From positions 1 through 64,000 of the forward strand of contig CAYMUL010000014.1 in NCBI GenBank assembly GCA_964393605.1: a stretch of DNA of 64,000 nt, given 5' to 3'. The DNA is from CAYMUL01 sp964393605. GTDB taxonomy: Bacteria > Bacteroidota > Ignavibacteria > Ignavibacteriales > Ignavibacteriaceae. The number at the start of each line of letters is the position of its first letter. The first letter of the stretch is position 1. The notes beneath the pieces are model-generated. The model saw nothing but the letters and a program-made list of their open reading frames with translations. It was not told where the DNA came from and did no database searches. Positions 52,088-61,840 of the stretch are shown in pieces. The translations under genes were made by a program, and so were the position numbers.

Positions 52088-52504
52088 ATGTCCGAACTGA
52101 AAACAAAAGTAAATGATGCAAGTGTTGAAAAATTTTTAAATTCAATTAAAGATGAGCAAAGAAAAAAAGATTGTTTTACTCTTCTTCACTTCTTTGAAAA
52201 AGTAACAAAAGAAAAACCAAAGATGTGGGGAACTGCTATCATCGGTTTTGGAACTTATCACTATAAATATGCAACGGGAAGGGAAGGCGATTGGATGAAG
52301 TGCGGGTTCTCTCCGCGTAAACAAAATCTTACAATTTACATTATGCCGGGACTCACGCCCTTTGACGAATTACTTTCTAAACTTGGAAAATTTACTACCG
52401 GCGTTTCATGTATCTACATAAAAAAACTTGATGATATTGATTTGAAAGTCCTGACAAAACTTGTCAAAGCCGGAAATGATTACATCGCAAAACTTTATAA
52501 ATGA
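52088..52504 (+). CDS. DUF1801 domain-containing protein
   Basis: A 138-residue cytoplasmic protein of the DUF1801 (YdhG-like) family. It is recognised by the helical start VEKFLNSIKDEQRKKDC, the core GFGTYHYKYATGREGDW and the C-terminal LTIYIMPG then GKFTTGVSCIYIKKLDDID. Function is not established. AGAGG precedes the ATG. Its TGA overlaps the next gene's start by four bases. Confidence 0.85.
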   Translation: MSELKTKVNDASVEKFLNSIKDEQRKKDCFTLLHFFEKVTKEKPKMWGTAIIGFGTYHYKYATGREGDWMKCGFSPRKQNLTIYIMPGLTPFDELLSKLGKFTTGVSCIYIKKLDDIDLKVLTKLVKAGNDYIAKLYK

Positions 52505-52944
52505 TTTTTCGTCTACTCTTCCTGCAAATAATTTCATTCTTGTTTTTGTGCTTGCTTTCCTCATGCACAACTAAACTATGTAATGAAGAATTCGATGCGC
52601 GCCCGTTGAGTATTTCCGAAGCGAAAGAAATTGGTTATGATTTTCGCGCAACAGGTAATGAGCCATCATGGCAGGTATTAATCATTAAAGATCGAATTGA
52701 ATTTTACACACCGCTGCACGAATTAAAGAACAAAATATTTTGTCTCGTTGATGAATCCGGTTCAAAAGATGAAATAAAACATTCTATTTTTGGCAAATCA
52801 AACCTAAGCACAATAGAAGTAAATATTTTAAAAGAGAAATGCAACGATTCAATGTCCGGCGAAGAATTCAATTTCAAGGTTGAAATAGTGGTTGATAAAC
52901 AGATTTATCAAGGTTGCGGCGAATATTTGAAAACGCTTCGCTAA
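52501..52944 (+). CDS. Lipoprotein with COG3650-like C-terminal motif
   Basis: A 147-residue lipoprotein; lipobox LSSC with Cys22. The soluble part holds FRATGNEPSWQVLI (about 50-63) and CNDSMSGEEFNFKVEI followed by QGCGEYL at the C-terminus. These match conserved text in the small periplasmic family often annotated COG3650 (GNEPxW, then CxDxMSGxxF, then GCG). The two cysteines may form a disulphide. Function unknown. It overlaps the DUF1801 gene by four bases. Confidence 0.75.
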   Translation: MIFRLLFLQIISFLFLCLLSSCTTKLCNEEFDARPLSISEAKEIGYDFRATGNEPSWQVLIIKDRIEFYTPLHELKNKIFCLVDESGSKDEIKHSIFGKSNLSTIEVNILKEKCNDSMSGEEFNFKVEIVVDKQIYQGCGEYLKTLR

Positions 52945-53744
52945 TCTTACTTTATTGTTTATAAATATTATTCAAAGAGTATTAAAACATTTTTTTAGAT
53001 GATCCTTGATAATTGATAGTAAAATGTGTTTGCTACACTTATAATTTGGTAGGTAAAATTAGCGAATGAAAACCAACCGTTCATCCTCACTTTCAGTTTA
53101 TCATATTGTACGAAGAACTCTCTGGTACCTTACAATTAAAATCAGACCAATTCTGGCAAAATATTTTTTTCTGTCTCTGAATGTCCTTGTCAATTAAGGC
53201 TAAAACTCTAATTTGAAAAATGTTCAACTTTCCAAGTTCATCTAAATCCGTTAAGAATGATATCATGAATATTTAACTGAGTTATATCATTCCTTCGGAA
53301 TTTTATGTTACGGTCGCGTCCACTTGTTACCAATATATTTTCCATAACGGGAAAAAAATTCTGAACCTGTAGAATACATCTATCGGCAAAAAAAGCTAAA
53401 GCAAAAATGAAAAAATCTTCGTAGAAGATTTATTATTGTAGAAAAATATTGAACAGATAAAACAGAGCATCGTAGATGCTCAATTATACAATCTTTCAAA
53501 TACATTTTGATTTTTTCGTCTTACTTCATTAACACGAATATATTTTCTCTATCGGTAAAATGCGTAATGTTCTACTTTCGGTTCCGACTTTTCCAGGATA
53601 GATAATTTATCGCTGAGGTGAAAAGCTACATTCTTAATTAAAAATTTCTCTCCTCAATTTTTCTTCTCCCTTTGTATTTACTAATCTTATTTATATTTTT
53701 TCGGAAAGATTACTGATTGATATTTAAAACAAAAAGAGGAACAG
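52945..53744. other. 800-bp non-coding region with palindromes
   Basis: No reading frame here looks like a gene in either direction. It contains a 9-bp inverted repeat GAATGATAT / ATATCATTC (53255-53263 with 53284-53292), directly followed by ATTCC-TTC-GGAAT, and further right the paired GTA-loop palindromes. The right edge should carry the acs promoter; AAGAGGA is the acs ribosome site. The text looks like decayed repeat or mobile DNA, but I cannot identify a transposase remnant. Confidence 0.5.
53413..53481. repeat. Pair of GTA-loop palindromes (REP-like unit)
   Basis: AAATCTTC-GTA-GAAGATTT (53413-53431) and GAGCATC-GTA-GATGCTC (53465-53481) are perfect palindromes sharing the loop GTA. 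They are separated by 33 bases that include TTGTAGAAAAATATTG. The arrangement resembles dispersed palindromic repeats found between genes in many FCB-type genomes. Confidence 0.6.
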
Positions 53745-55718
53745 ATGCCCAATAAGGATACCGGCTTAAATCAAGATAACATAACCACCGTGCTGGAAGA
53801 AAATCGTCGCTTTCAGCCTGCAAAAGAATTCAGCAAAAAAGCACACATCAAATCGATGGCTGAATACAAAAGAATGTACAAAGAATCGCTTCTCAATCCC
53901 GAAAAATTTTGGGGAGAAGTTGCAGATGAGTTGCATTGGTTTGAGTATTGGAAACGTGTAAAACAATGGAAAGCCCCGAATGCAAAATGGTTCTTGCACG
54001 GTAAAACTAATCTCGCATACAATTGTCTCGACCGTCATCTTACAACATGGCGAAGAAACAAAGCCGCAATCATCTGGGAAGGCGAACCCGGTGAAACAAG
54101 AATTTTAACTTACCAAGTTTTACACCGCGAAGTTTGTAAGTTTGCAAACGTGCTTAAAAGTATGGGAATAAAAAAAGGAGACCGCGTTGCCGTTTATATG
54201 GGAATGGTTCCCGAACTTGCAATTACAATTCTTGCATGTGCAAGAATCGGTGCGGTGCACACTGTAATTTTTGGCGGCTTTAGTTCCGAAGCTTTGAAAG
54301 ACAGAATTAACGATGCCAAAGCGCGGCTTGTAGTTACTTGCGATGCCGCAATTCGCCGCGGTAATCTTGTACCCCTAAAACCCGCAGTTGATGATGCCAT
54401 TCCTCACTGCCCGACAATAGAAAATGTAATTGTGTATAAACGAATTGCAGATTCACCGGTGCATCTCGTTCCGGGGAGAGATCATTGGTGGCATGAAGTT
54501 ATGCAATCGGTTAATGATAAGAATGATGCTACCCCTGTCGATTCCGAACATCCTCTTTATATTCTTTATACAAGCGGAACAACGGGAAAACCGAAAGGCA
54601 TTTTGCACACAACCGCAGGATATATGGTCTCGTCATACTTCACTACAAAAATTGTTTTCGATATTAAAGATGAAGATATCTATTGGTGCACTGCAGATAT
54701 CGGTTGGGTAACCGGACATACTTACGTTGTCTATGGACCGTTATTGAATGGTGCAACAACACTTATGTACGAAGGCGCACCGAATCAACCTGAACCCGAT
54801 CGCTTTTGGAGAATCATCGATAAATATCGCGTAAATATTTTTTATACGGCACCGACTGCAATCCGCGCATTCATTCGGTGGGGTGAACAGTGGGTTTTAA
54901 AACATGAACTTACAAGTCTTCGCTTGCTCGGCACGGTCGGCGAACCGATCAATCCCGAAGCTTGGATGTGGTATCATAAAGTTATCGGAAAACAGAAATG
55001 CCCGATAGTTGATACTTGGTGGCAAACAGAAACCGGGACGATAATGATTTCACCATTGCCAGGAACAACACCGACGAAGCCCGGCAGTTGCACTCTTCCT
55101 CTTCCCGGAATTATGCCTGAAGTTGTTGACAAAAAAGGAAATCCCGTTCCTCCCGGTGCTGGCGGTTATTTAATTATGAAAGATACCTGGCCCTCAATGT
55201 TGAGAACGGTGTACGGCGACAAGCAAAGATTCGTCAAACAATATTGGAGTGAGTACAAAGGTTATTACTTCACCGGCGATGGTGCGCGCAAAGATAAAGA
55301 TGGTTACTTTTGGGTGATGGGAAGAGTTGACGATGTTATCAACGTTGCAGGTCATCGATTGGGAACCGCAGAAATTGAGAGCGCACTCGTCAGTCATAAA
55401 GATGTTGCCGAAGCCGCCGTTGTTGCACGTCCCGATGAAATTAAAGGAAGCGCAGTTGTTGCATTCGTTACTTTGGAATCAGGAAAAAATCCTTCTTTAC
55501 TTTTAAAAGAAGAGTTGAGAAATCACGTTGCAAAAGAAATCGGACACATAGCAAAGCCCGATGAAATAAGGTTCTCCGACTCATTGCCGAAAACACGTTC
55601 GGGAAAAATTATGAGAAGACTTTTGCGCGAAATTGCTACTTCGGGAACAGTTCGCGGCGATGTTACTACTCTCGAAGATTTTTCAGTGCTTGAAAAATTA
55701 CGTGATGAAGAAGAATAA
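53745..55718 (+). CDS. acs: Acetyl-CoA synthetase (AMP-forming)
   Basis: A 657-residue acetate-CoA ligase. The adenylate-forming P-loop YTSGTTGKPKG is at 275-285, the substrate pocket carries TWWQTETGTIMI, the hinge region is GRVDDVINVAGHR, and the C-terminal catalytic Lys621 in RSGKIMRR is the residue controlled by acetylation in other bacteria. It activates acetate through acetyl-AMP to acetyl-CoA. An N-terminal extension of about 25 residues precedes the ACAS_N region. Single gene with a good ribosome site. Confidence 0.96.
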   Translation: MPNKDTGLNQDNITTVLEENRRFQPAKEFSKKAHIKSMAEYKRMYKESLLNPEKFWGEVADELHWFEYWKRVKQWKAPNAKWFLHGKTNLAYNCLDRHLTTWRRNKAAIIWEGEPGETRILTYQVLHREVCKFANVLKSMGIKKGDRVAVYMGMVPELAITILACARIGAVHTVIFGGFSSEALKDRINDAKARLVVTCDAAIRRGNLVPLKPAVDDAIPHCPTIENVIVYKRIADSPVHLVPGRDHWWHEVMQSVNDKNDATPVDSEHPLYILYTSGTTGKPKGILHTTAGYMVSSYFTTKIVFDIKDEDIYWCTADIGWVTGHTYVVYGPLLNGATTLMYEGAPNQPEPDRFWRIIDKYRVNIFYTAPTAIRAFIRWGEQWVLKHELTSLRLLGTVGEPINPEAWMWYHKVIGKQKCPIVDTWWQTETGTIMISPLPGTTPTKPGSCTLPLPGIMPEVVDKKGNPVPPGAGGYLIMKDTWPSMLRTVYGDKQRFVKQYWSEYKGYYFTGDGARKDKDGYFWVMGRVDDVINVAGHRLGTAEIESALVSHKDVAEAAVVARPDEIKGSAVVAFVTLESGKNPSLLLKEELRNHVAKEIGHIAKPDEIRFSDSLPKTRSGKIMRRLLREIATSGTVRGDVTTLEDFSVLEKLRDEEE

Positions 55719-55722
55719 AGAT

Positions 55723-55741
55723 CATTGCTTGAATAGCAATG
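55723..55741 (+). terminator. Hairpin after acs
   Basis: The 7-bp stem CATTGCT / AGCAATG with loop TGAAT starts four bases after the acs stop. There is no T-tract, so it is a possible transcript-end or stability structure rather than a classical terminator. Confidence 0.4.
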
Positions 55742-55898
55742 CATGAATAAATCTCTCTGTAAATGAATGAACAATCTTTGCGTGCTTAATACGTTTCAAT
55801 TAAAATCATGACCGATTCAGGCAAAATATTTTTTGGAATTTTTTACTGCAATGATTTCACGGTTTTCGCATTTAAACAAAAATTTTTTATTGTTTTTA

Positions 55899-56417
55899 CT
55901 AATCTTTAAATCTTTTCAATTGCCGTTCGTGATGCTTCATGTGTGCATGAATAAAGGCGAAAGTAAATCGCAAACTAATCCATCCCGCGCGAGGATGATT
56001 GAAAATAATTTTATTCAAAAAAGATTTATCAAGTGTGTTCAATAAATCACGAAAAGATTCACGCACTTTATTCCAATCCTCACCCAGTTTATCAATCGTA
56101 CCTTCATTCGGAAAATCTTCAAAAGATTTTGGTGCTTTGTACTTAAATGTTGAATAAAGTGAAAGTGCGAGTAAAACCCCTCGCAGTAGCGAAGATAAAT
56201 TTTCCGTTTCAAAATTCTGTTGTGCTAACTTTCTTCGCAGCATCAAAACAGTTGCTTGTTCGGTTTTGATAAGATGTTGAAGAATCTGCACTGCCGACCA
56301 CTTACTTCCGTGTGGATTGTAGTAAATTTTTCCCTGTGAAAGTGATTTACATATTTCTAAAATATTGTTGCGTTCATCTTCTATCTTTTTAAATCTACGA
56401 TGAAAAACAGAATGCAA
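55899..56417 (-). CDS. DinB-like protein
   Basis: A 172-residue four-helix protein of the DinB/YfiT-like superfamily. Potential metal-binding histidines are in VQILQHLIKTE (near 49) and IHAHMKHHERQLKRF (near 158-165), spaced as in that family. These proteins are often thiol-S-transferases or of unknown function. The start is TTG immediately after the metH stop, so it is probably translated with metH. Confidence 0.75.
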   Translation of the reverse strand: MHSVFHRRFKKIEDERNNILEICKSLSQGKIYYNPHGSKWSAVQILQHLIKTEQATVLMLRRKLAQQNFETENLSSLLRGVLLALSLYSTFKYKAPKSFEDFPNEGTIDKLGEDWNKVRESFRDLLNTLDKSFLNKIIFNHPRAGWISLRFTFAFIHAHMKHHERQLKRFKD

Positions 56418-59400
56418 TCATTCACCGCGATCATAATTCAGAACGGGATAGAGCCATCGCTCAACTTCGTAGATGCTCATTCCTTTTCTCTTGTGATAAT
56501 CCAGCACTTGATCTTTTCCGATTTTTCCTGTCGTAAAATATTTTGCTTCGGGATGCGCAAAGTATAAACCACAAACCGATGCGGCGGGATGCATCGCTAA
56601 ACTTTCCGTTAATTTAATTCCTGTGTTTTCTTCAACTTTTAAAAGACTAAATAAAGTCCATTTCTCTGTATGGTCAGGGCAAGCGGGATAACCCGGTGCG
56701 GGACGAACGCCGCGGTATTCTTCTTTTATTAAATCTTCGTTCGTTAATTTTTCTTGCGATGCATAACCCCAAATTTCTTTTCTAATTTTTTGGTGAAGAT
56801 GTTCTGCGAATGCCTCCGCAAGCCGATCTGCAAGGGCTTTAACCATTATTGCAGAGTAGTCGTCATGATTTTTTTCATACTCTTCAACAATCTTTTCGAT
56901 GCCAACTCCCGTTGTAACCGCAAACGCGCCGATGTAATCAATGCAGTCCAATTCTTTCGGCGCGATAAAATCTGCGAGAGAATAATTTGGCAAACCATCG
57001 GCACGTTTTCCTTGCTGCCGTAGAAAATGCAACTCGGTTAAAATTCCTTTACGCGAATCATCGGTGTACACCTCCACATCGTCGCAAGCGATAGAATTTG
57101 CAGGGAAGATTCCGATAACGGCGTTTGCCTGCAATAAATTTTCTGAAATAATTTTATCAAGAATTTTATTCGCATCATCATAAACTCGTTTTGCTTCGCT
57201 TCCATATTTTTCGTTTTCAAAGATTGAAGGAAATTTTCCTTTTAATTCCCACGTGAGAAAGAAGGGAGTCCAATCGATAAAATTTCTTAAAGTTTCCAAG
57301 GAATAATTATCTAATTTCTTTACGCCGAGAAAATTCGGTTTGACGATGTTTGCGTTTTGAATATCAAACTTGAAACGATTATCTCTTGCTTCATTTAAAG
57401 AGATAAATTCTTTTCCGCTTCTTTTCTTTTTATGATCTTCACGAAGGTTCTCGTATTCATTAAATATTTTCTTTGCAAAGGAATCGCGCGTCTCCTTTCC
57501 GAGCAGATCATTCACAACCGGAACAGAACGGGATGCATCAAGCACATGAACAACAGGTTGAGAATATGCGGGCGCAATCTTTACTGCGGTATGAATTCTG
57601 GAAGTTGTTGCACCGCCGATTAATAATGGCAGTTTCATTTTTCTTCTTTCCATTTCTTTCGCAACGTGCGCCATTTCATCGAGAGAAGGAGTGATCAAAC
57701 CGCTCAATCCAATTACATCAATCTCTTTTTCAATTGCAGTATCAAGAATTTTTTCTGCCGATACCATCACACCGAGATCGGTTACTTCATAATTGTTGCA
57801 GCCGAGTACTACACCAACAATATTTTTTCCAATGTCGTGAACATCTCCTTTAACAGTTGCAAGTAAAATTTTTCCGTTGACTTGTTTTTTTGCAGGTTGC
57901 TGCGATTGCCCCGAAACCCTTAATAAATAAGGCTCTAAATAGGAGACAGCTTTTTTCATTACGCGAGCACTTTTAACGACTTGAGGCAGGAACATTTTTC
58001 CTGCTCCGAAAAGATCACCGACAATATTCATCCCGTCCATCAAAGGACCTTCAATCACCGCTAAACCTGAGCTAAGTTTTTGATAGGCTTCTTCGCTATC
58101 TGCATCAATGAAATCAACTATTCCTTTGACTAGCGCGTGCGAAAGTCTTTCTTCAACAGGAAGATTTCTCCACTCCGCTTGTTTTGTATCTTCTTTTTCT
58201 TTGCCTTTATTTCTTTCTGCAAACTCAATCAACTTATCCGTTGCGTTGTTGTCGCGATTTAATAAAACATCTTCGACAAGTCTTAATAACTCTTTATCAA
58301 TTTCTTCATAGACGGCGAGTTGTCCCGCATTCACAATTCCCATATCGAGACCGGCTTTAATTGCATGAAATAAAAAAGCGGAGTGCATCGCTTCGCGCAC
58401 GTAATCATTTCCTCTAAATGAAAAAGAGATGTTACTGATTCCGCCGCTGACTTTCGCATGTGGAAGATTTTGTTTTATCCATCGCGTAGCTTCAATAAAA
58501 TTTACAGCATAATTATTGTGTTCTTCAATTCCGGTTGCAACCGTTAAAATATTCGGATCGAAAATAATTTCGGATGAAGGAAATCCAACCTCTTCGGTAA
58601 GAATGCGATAAGCTCTTTGGCAAACCTGAATTTTTCTTTCGAGTGTATCAGCCTGCCCATGTTCGTCGAAAGCCATGACAATAGCGGCGGCACCGAACTT
58701 CATAATTGTTCGCGCATGTTCTTTAAAAATTTCTTCACCTTCTTTTAAAGAAATTGAATTTACAATTCCCTTTCCCTGCAAACATTTTAAACCGGCGAGC
58801 AACACAGACCATTTCGAGGAATCGAGCATTATCGGAAGTTTTGAAATATCAGGTTCCGATGCAACGAGGTTTAAATATTTCGTCATCACAAATTCAGAGT
58901 TTAACATTGCTTCATCGAAATTTATATCGAGAATTTGCGCACCTCCTTCAACTTGATCTTTTGCAATTGCGAGAGCATCTTCATATTGTTCATTTAAAAT
59001 TAAGCGTGCAAATTTTCGCGAGCCGGTTACGTTTGTTCTTTCACCGACATTTACAAAGTTTGTTTCAGGTCTAATTGAAAGTGCTTCAAGTCCGCTTAGT
59101 TGCAGATAATTTTTTTTCTGCGGAATTTTTCTCGGCGAATAACTTTTTACGATGTTCGAAATTTTTTTGATGTGCGCCGGAGTAGTTCCGCAACAACCTC
59201 CGACAATATTGAAGAATGAAGCTTCGGCAAATTCGTTTAACAGTTTGCTCATCTCATCAGGGGTTTCATCATACTCGCCAAACTCATTTGGCAAACCGGC
59301 ATTTGGATAAACGCTTACAAAGAAGGGAGCGAGGTTTGCTAACTCTTCGATGAACGGACGCATTTGCGCGGCACCGAGTGAACAATTTAATCCGACACTC

Positions 59401-60125
59401 AATAAATTTTTTGTGTGAGAAACAGAAATCAAAAATGCTTCTGTCGTTTGTCCCGAAAGAGTTCTGCCGCTTTGATCGACGATAGTTCCCGAAATCATGA
59501 CGGGAAAATTTTTACCGGTTTCTTCTTTGTATGTTTCGATAGCGCAGATAGCGGCTTTGGCGTTGAGTGTATCAAAAATAGTTTCTATTAAAATTATATC
59601 CGCGCCGCCGTCAATCAATCCGCGGAGTTGCTCATCGTATGCGGCAACAACTTCATCAAACGTAACTGCGCGATAACCGGGATCGTTCACATCAGGCGAA
59701 AGAGAAAGAGTTTTATTCAACGGGCTGAGCGCACCGGCAACAAATCGCGGTTTGTTAGGATCGGTTGCAGTGATTTCATTTGCCGCTCCTTTTGCAATTT
59801 TTGCAGAAGCAAGATTCATTTCATAAACAAATTTTTCCGTTTTGTATTCTGCCTGCGAGGTTCTCGTTGCATTGAATGTATTTGTCTCGATAATATCTGC
59901 GCCGGCATTTAAGTATTCGAGATGAATTTTTTTAATCACTTCCGGTTTTGTAAGAGAGAGAATATCATTGTTCCCTTTGAGGTCGTGGTTGTAATCTTTA
60001 AGTAAATCGCCTTTGAAATCGGCTTCGGATAAATTTTGTCGTTGAATCATCGTTCCCATTGCACCATCGAGAAGGAGAATTCTTTGATTGAGTAAATCAG
60101 TTAATGTTTTAAAAGTATTTGTCAT
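56418..60125 (-). CDS. metH: Cobalamin-dependent methionine synthase
   Basis: A 1235-residue enzyme with all four MetH modules. The homocysteine-binding barrel (about 1-330) has zinc cysteines in GLNCSLG and GGCCGTTP. The methyltetrahydrofolate-binding barrel (about 350-625) includes FVNVGERTNVTGS. The B12 cap and Rossmann domain (about 655-900) has GDVHDIGKN at 760-768, with His763 as the lower cobalt ligand. The AdoMet reactivation domain (about 915-1235) has VRPAPGYPACPDH. It methylates homocysteine to methionine in the cytoplasm. No cobalamin or SAM riboswitch is evident in the 156-base divergent region upstream. Confidence 0.98.
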   Translation of the reverse strand: MTNTFKTLTDLLNQRILLLDGAMGTMIQRQNLSEADFKGDLLKDYNHDLKGNNDILSLTKPEVIKKIHLEYLNAGADIIETNTFNATRTSQAEYKTEKFVYEMNLASAKIAKGAANEITATDPNKPRFVAGALSPLNKTLSLSPDVNDPGYRAVTFDEVVAAYDEQLRGLIDGGADIILIETIFDTLNAKAAICAIETYKEETGKNFPVMISGTIVDQSGRTLSGQTTEAFLISVSHTKNLLSVGLNCSLGAAQMRPFIEELANLAPFFVSVYPNAGLPNEFGEYDETPDEMSKLLNEFAEASFFNIVGGCCGTTPAHIKKISNIVKSYSPRKIPQKKNYLQLSGLEALSIRPETNFVNVGERTNVTGSRKFARLILNEQYEDALAIAKDQVEGGAQILDINFDEAMLNSEFVMTKYLNLVASEPDISKLPIMLDSSKWSVLLAGLKCLQGKGIVNSISLKEGEEIFKEHARTIMKFGAAAIVMAFDEHGQADTLERKIQVCQRAYRILTEEVGFPSSEIIFDPNILTVATGIEEHNNYAVNFIEATRWIKQNLPHAKVSGGISNISFSFRGNDYVREAMHSAFLFHAIKAGLDMGIVNAGQLAVYEEIDKELLRLVEDVLLNRDNNATDKLIEFAERNKGKEKEDTKQAEWRNLPVEERLSHALVKGIVDFIDADSEEAYQKLSSGLAVIEGPLMDGMNIVGDLFGAGKMFLPQVVKSARVMKKAVSYLEPYLLRVSGQSQQPAKKQVNGKILLATVKGDVHDIGKNIVGVVLGCNNYEVTDLGVMVSAEKILDTAIEKEIDVIGLSGLITPSLDEMAHVAKEMERRKMKLPLLIGGATTSRIHTAVKIAPAYSQPVVHVLDASRSVPVVNDLLGKETRDSFAKKIFNEYENLREDHKKKRSGKEFISLNEARDNRFKFDIQNANIVKPNFLGVKKLDNYSLETLRNFIDWTPFFLTWELKGKFPSIFENEKYGSEAKRVYDDANKILDKIISENLLQANAVIGIFPANSIACDDVEVYTDDSRKGILTELHFLRQQGKRADGLPNYSLADFIAPKELDCIDYIGAFAVTTGVGIEKIVEEYEKNHDDYSAIMVKALADRLAEAFAEHLHQKIRKEIWGYASQEKLTNEDLIKEEYRGVRPAPGYPACPDHTEKWTLFSLLKVEENTGIKLTESLAMHPAASVCGLYFAHPEAKYFTTGKIGKDQVLDYHKRKGMSIYEVERWLYPVLNYDRGE

Positions 60126-60281
60126 CGCGGATTGTAATTATTTTTTTGAAGGTAAAGAAACTGTTCGAACTAAAAATCAAATGCAGTAAATTTGTTTTGG
60201 TAATCTTTCTCTTTTTGAATTGCATTCGAAATATAGTTAAATTACAAGCATGTAAAAACAGATTGAAAATAGGATAACAGA

Positions 60282-61259
60282 ATGATAGTAGTAACAGGCG
60301 GAGCCGGATTCATCGGCAGCGCAATAATTTGGCGGCTCAATAAACTCGGCATTTCGGATATACTTGTCGTTGATGAACTTGGTAAAGATGAGAAATGGAA
60401 AAATCTTGTAGCACTTCAGTTTTGCGACTACATGAACAAAAATCTTTTTCTCGAAAAAATTGAAACAGGAAATTTGCTTCATAAAACAGAAGCGATAATT
60501 CACATGGGCGCAAACTCTTCTACTACCGAAAAAGATGCAGACCATCTCATTCAAAATAATTTTGAGTATTCAAAAAAACTCGCAAGCTACTGCATGAAAA
60601 ACGGAATACGATTTATCTATGCTTCATCTGCGGCAACTTATGGAGACGGCACTCTCGGCTTTAACGATGCTGATGATTACTGCTTCAAACTTCGCCCCTT
60701 GAATATGTACGGCTATTCAAAAAATCTTTTTGATTGTTGGGCAAACAGAAAGGGAATTCTTAACTCAATTGTCGGAATAAAATATTTCAACGTGTATGGT
60801 CCGAACGAAGCGCACAAAGGAGATATGAGAAGCGTTGTGCATAAAGCATACGGTCAAATTTTGGAAACAGGAAAAGTAAAACTTTTTAAATCACTTCATC
60901 CCGAATACAAAGACGGCGAACAAAAAAGAGATTTCATTTATGTGAAAGATGCCGTTGATATGACTTTACATTTTCTGAACAATAAAGATAAAAATGGTTT
61001 ATTTAATGTTGGAACGGGAAATCCACGAACATGGATTGATCTTGTTTCAGCTATATTTCATGCGCTCGGGAGAGAGGTGAATATAGAATTTATCGAACTG
61101 CCTTCGCATCTTGCCGATAAGTATCAATACTTTACCGGTGCGGATTTAACTAAAATGAAAAAAGCCGGTTACACCAATAAAATTTCTTCGTTGGAAGAAG
61201 GAGTAACCGACTATGTAAAAAATTATCTTTTGAAAGGAAATTATTTGGGCGATGAATAA
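60282..61259 (+). CDS. hldD: ADP-L-glycero-D-manno-heptose 6-epimerase
   Basis: A 325-residue short-chain dehydrogenase-fold epimerase. The NADP-binding motif GGAGFIGS (6-13) is followed by HMGANSSTTEKD, ASSAATYGDG and the catalytic NMYGYSKNLFD (Tyr-x3-Lys). The motif set and length match HldD/RfaD, which makes the heptose used in LPS inner core. It is divergent from metH. The GT9 heptosyltransferase-like gene at 25.8 kb would use its product. Confidence 0.93.
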   Translation: MIVVTGGAGFIGSAIIWRLNKLGISDILVVDELGKDEKWKNLVALQFCDYMNKNLFLEKIETGNLLHKTEAIIHMGANSSTTEKDADHLIQNNFEYSKKLASYCMKNGIRFIYASSAATYGDGTLGFNDADDYCFKLRPLNMYGYSKNLFDCWANRKGILNSIVGIKYFNVYGPNEAHKGDMRSVVHKAYGQILETGKVKLFKSLHPEYKDGEQKRDFIYVKDAVDMTLHFLNNKDKNGLFNVGTGNPRTWIDLVSAIFHALGREVNIEFIELPSHLADKYQYFTGADLTKMKKAGYTNKISSLEEGVTDYVKNYLLKGNYLGDE

Positions 61260-61265
61260 TGACGA

Positions 61266-61541
61266 TTAGAATTCGTCGTCATCGTCTTCATCTTCTTCAA
61301 AGTTGAAGTCCTCGGTAATTTCTTCCTCATCCGAAAAATCGTCATCATCTAAATCAGAAAAATCATCATCGGATTCTTCTTCTTCAAAATCATCATCTTC
61401 AAAATCTTCTTCGAGGTCTTCGTCGTCATCGAAGTCATCTTCTTCATCTTTAGATTTTTTTGCGAGTTTAATTTCCATTTCTTCAAGCAATTCGCGCTCG
61501 CTTTCGTCAAATATACTTAATATTTTTTCTTCAGAATTCAT
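61266..61541 (-). CDS. Extremely acidic small protein
   Basis: A 91-residue protein. Residues 1-29 form an ordinary charged helix (SEEKILSIFDESERELLEEM) ending in a short basic patch (KLAKKSK). From about 32 to the end almost every residue is Asp or Glu, broken by Phe at semi-regular spacing. I do not recognise a family. Low-complexity acidic tails of this type occur in DNA mimics, metal-binding proteins and RNA polymerase delta-like factors. It is convergent with hldD, only six bases from its stop. The complementary Ser-rich frame is a shadow. Confidence 0.7.
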   Translation of the reverse strand: MNSEEKILSIFDESERELLEEMEIKLAKKSKDEEDDFDDDEDLEEDFEDDDFEEEESDDDFSDLDDDDFSDEEEITEDFNFEEDEDDDDEF

Positions 61542-61597
61542 TTTCTTTATTTCTCCATATTGTAACTAGTTTGTTTTAATTTCTATATGCAAAATTT

Positions 61598-61840
61598 ATG
61601 AAATATTTATTTTATGCAAGCAATTTAAATCAACCCGAAATTAAGAAAATGAAAAAATTTTCTTTTTCTTTATTGAAAAAAATTAGACGAGTTTCCTTCC
61701 CGTTTTTGAGAACAGCGTCGCCGAAGAAAACTAATATCTTAACTTTTAACAAATATTTGCAGTTGGCATCACAATTGAATAATTTTGCGCTGAGAAGCAA
61801 AACGCTTCGTATTTATCAATTAATTAAGGAATTATTATAA
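61598..61840 (+). CDS. Possible small basic protein upstream of the cytochrome-porin
   Basis: An open frame of 80 codons coding for a strongly basic peptide (KKFSFSLLKKIRR, TASPKKTN). Its TAA shares one base with the ATG of the following gene (TAATG), an arrangement typical of translational coupling. There is no ribosome site and no family resemblance, so it may be only leader DNA. A shorter start at 61649 is possible. Confidence 0.3.
   Translation: MKYLFYASNLNQPEIKKMKKFSFSLLKKIRRVSFPFLRTASPKKTNILTFNKYLQLASQLNNFALRSKTLRIYQLIKELL

Noticed and set aside
60126..60281. Riboswitch upstream of metH
   Set aside because: The 156-base gap shows no SAM or cobalamin riboswitch signature and is too short for most of them on the metH side.
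61303..61569. Ser/Lys-rich plus-strand frame
   Set aside because: It is the complement of the Asp/Glu-rich gene; GAT/GAA repeats read as Ser on the other strand.
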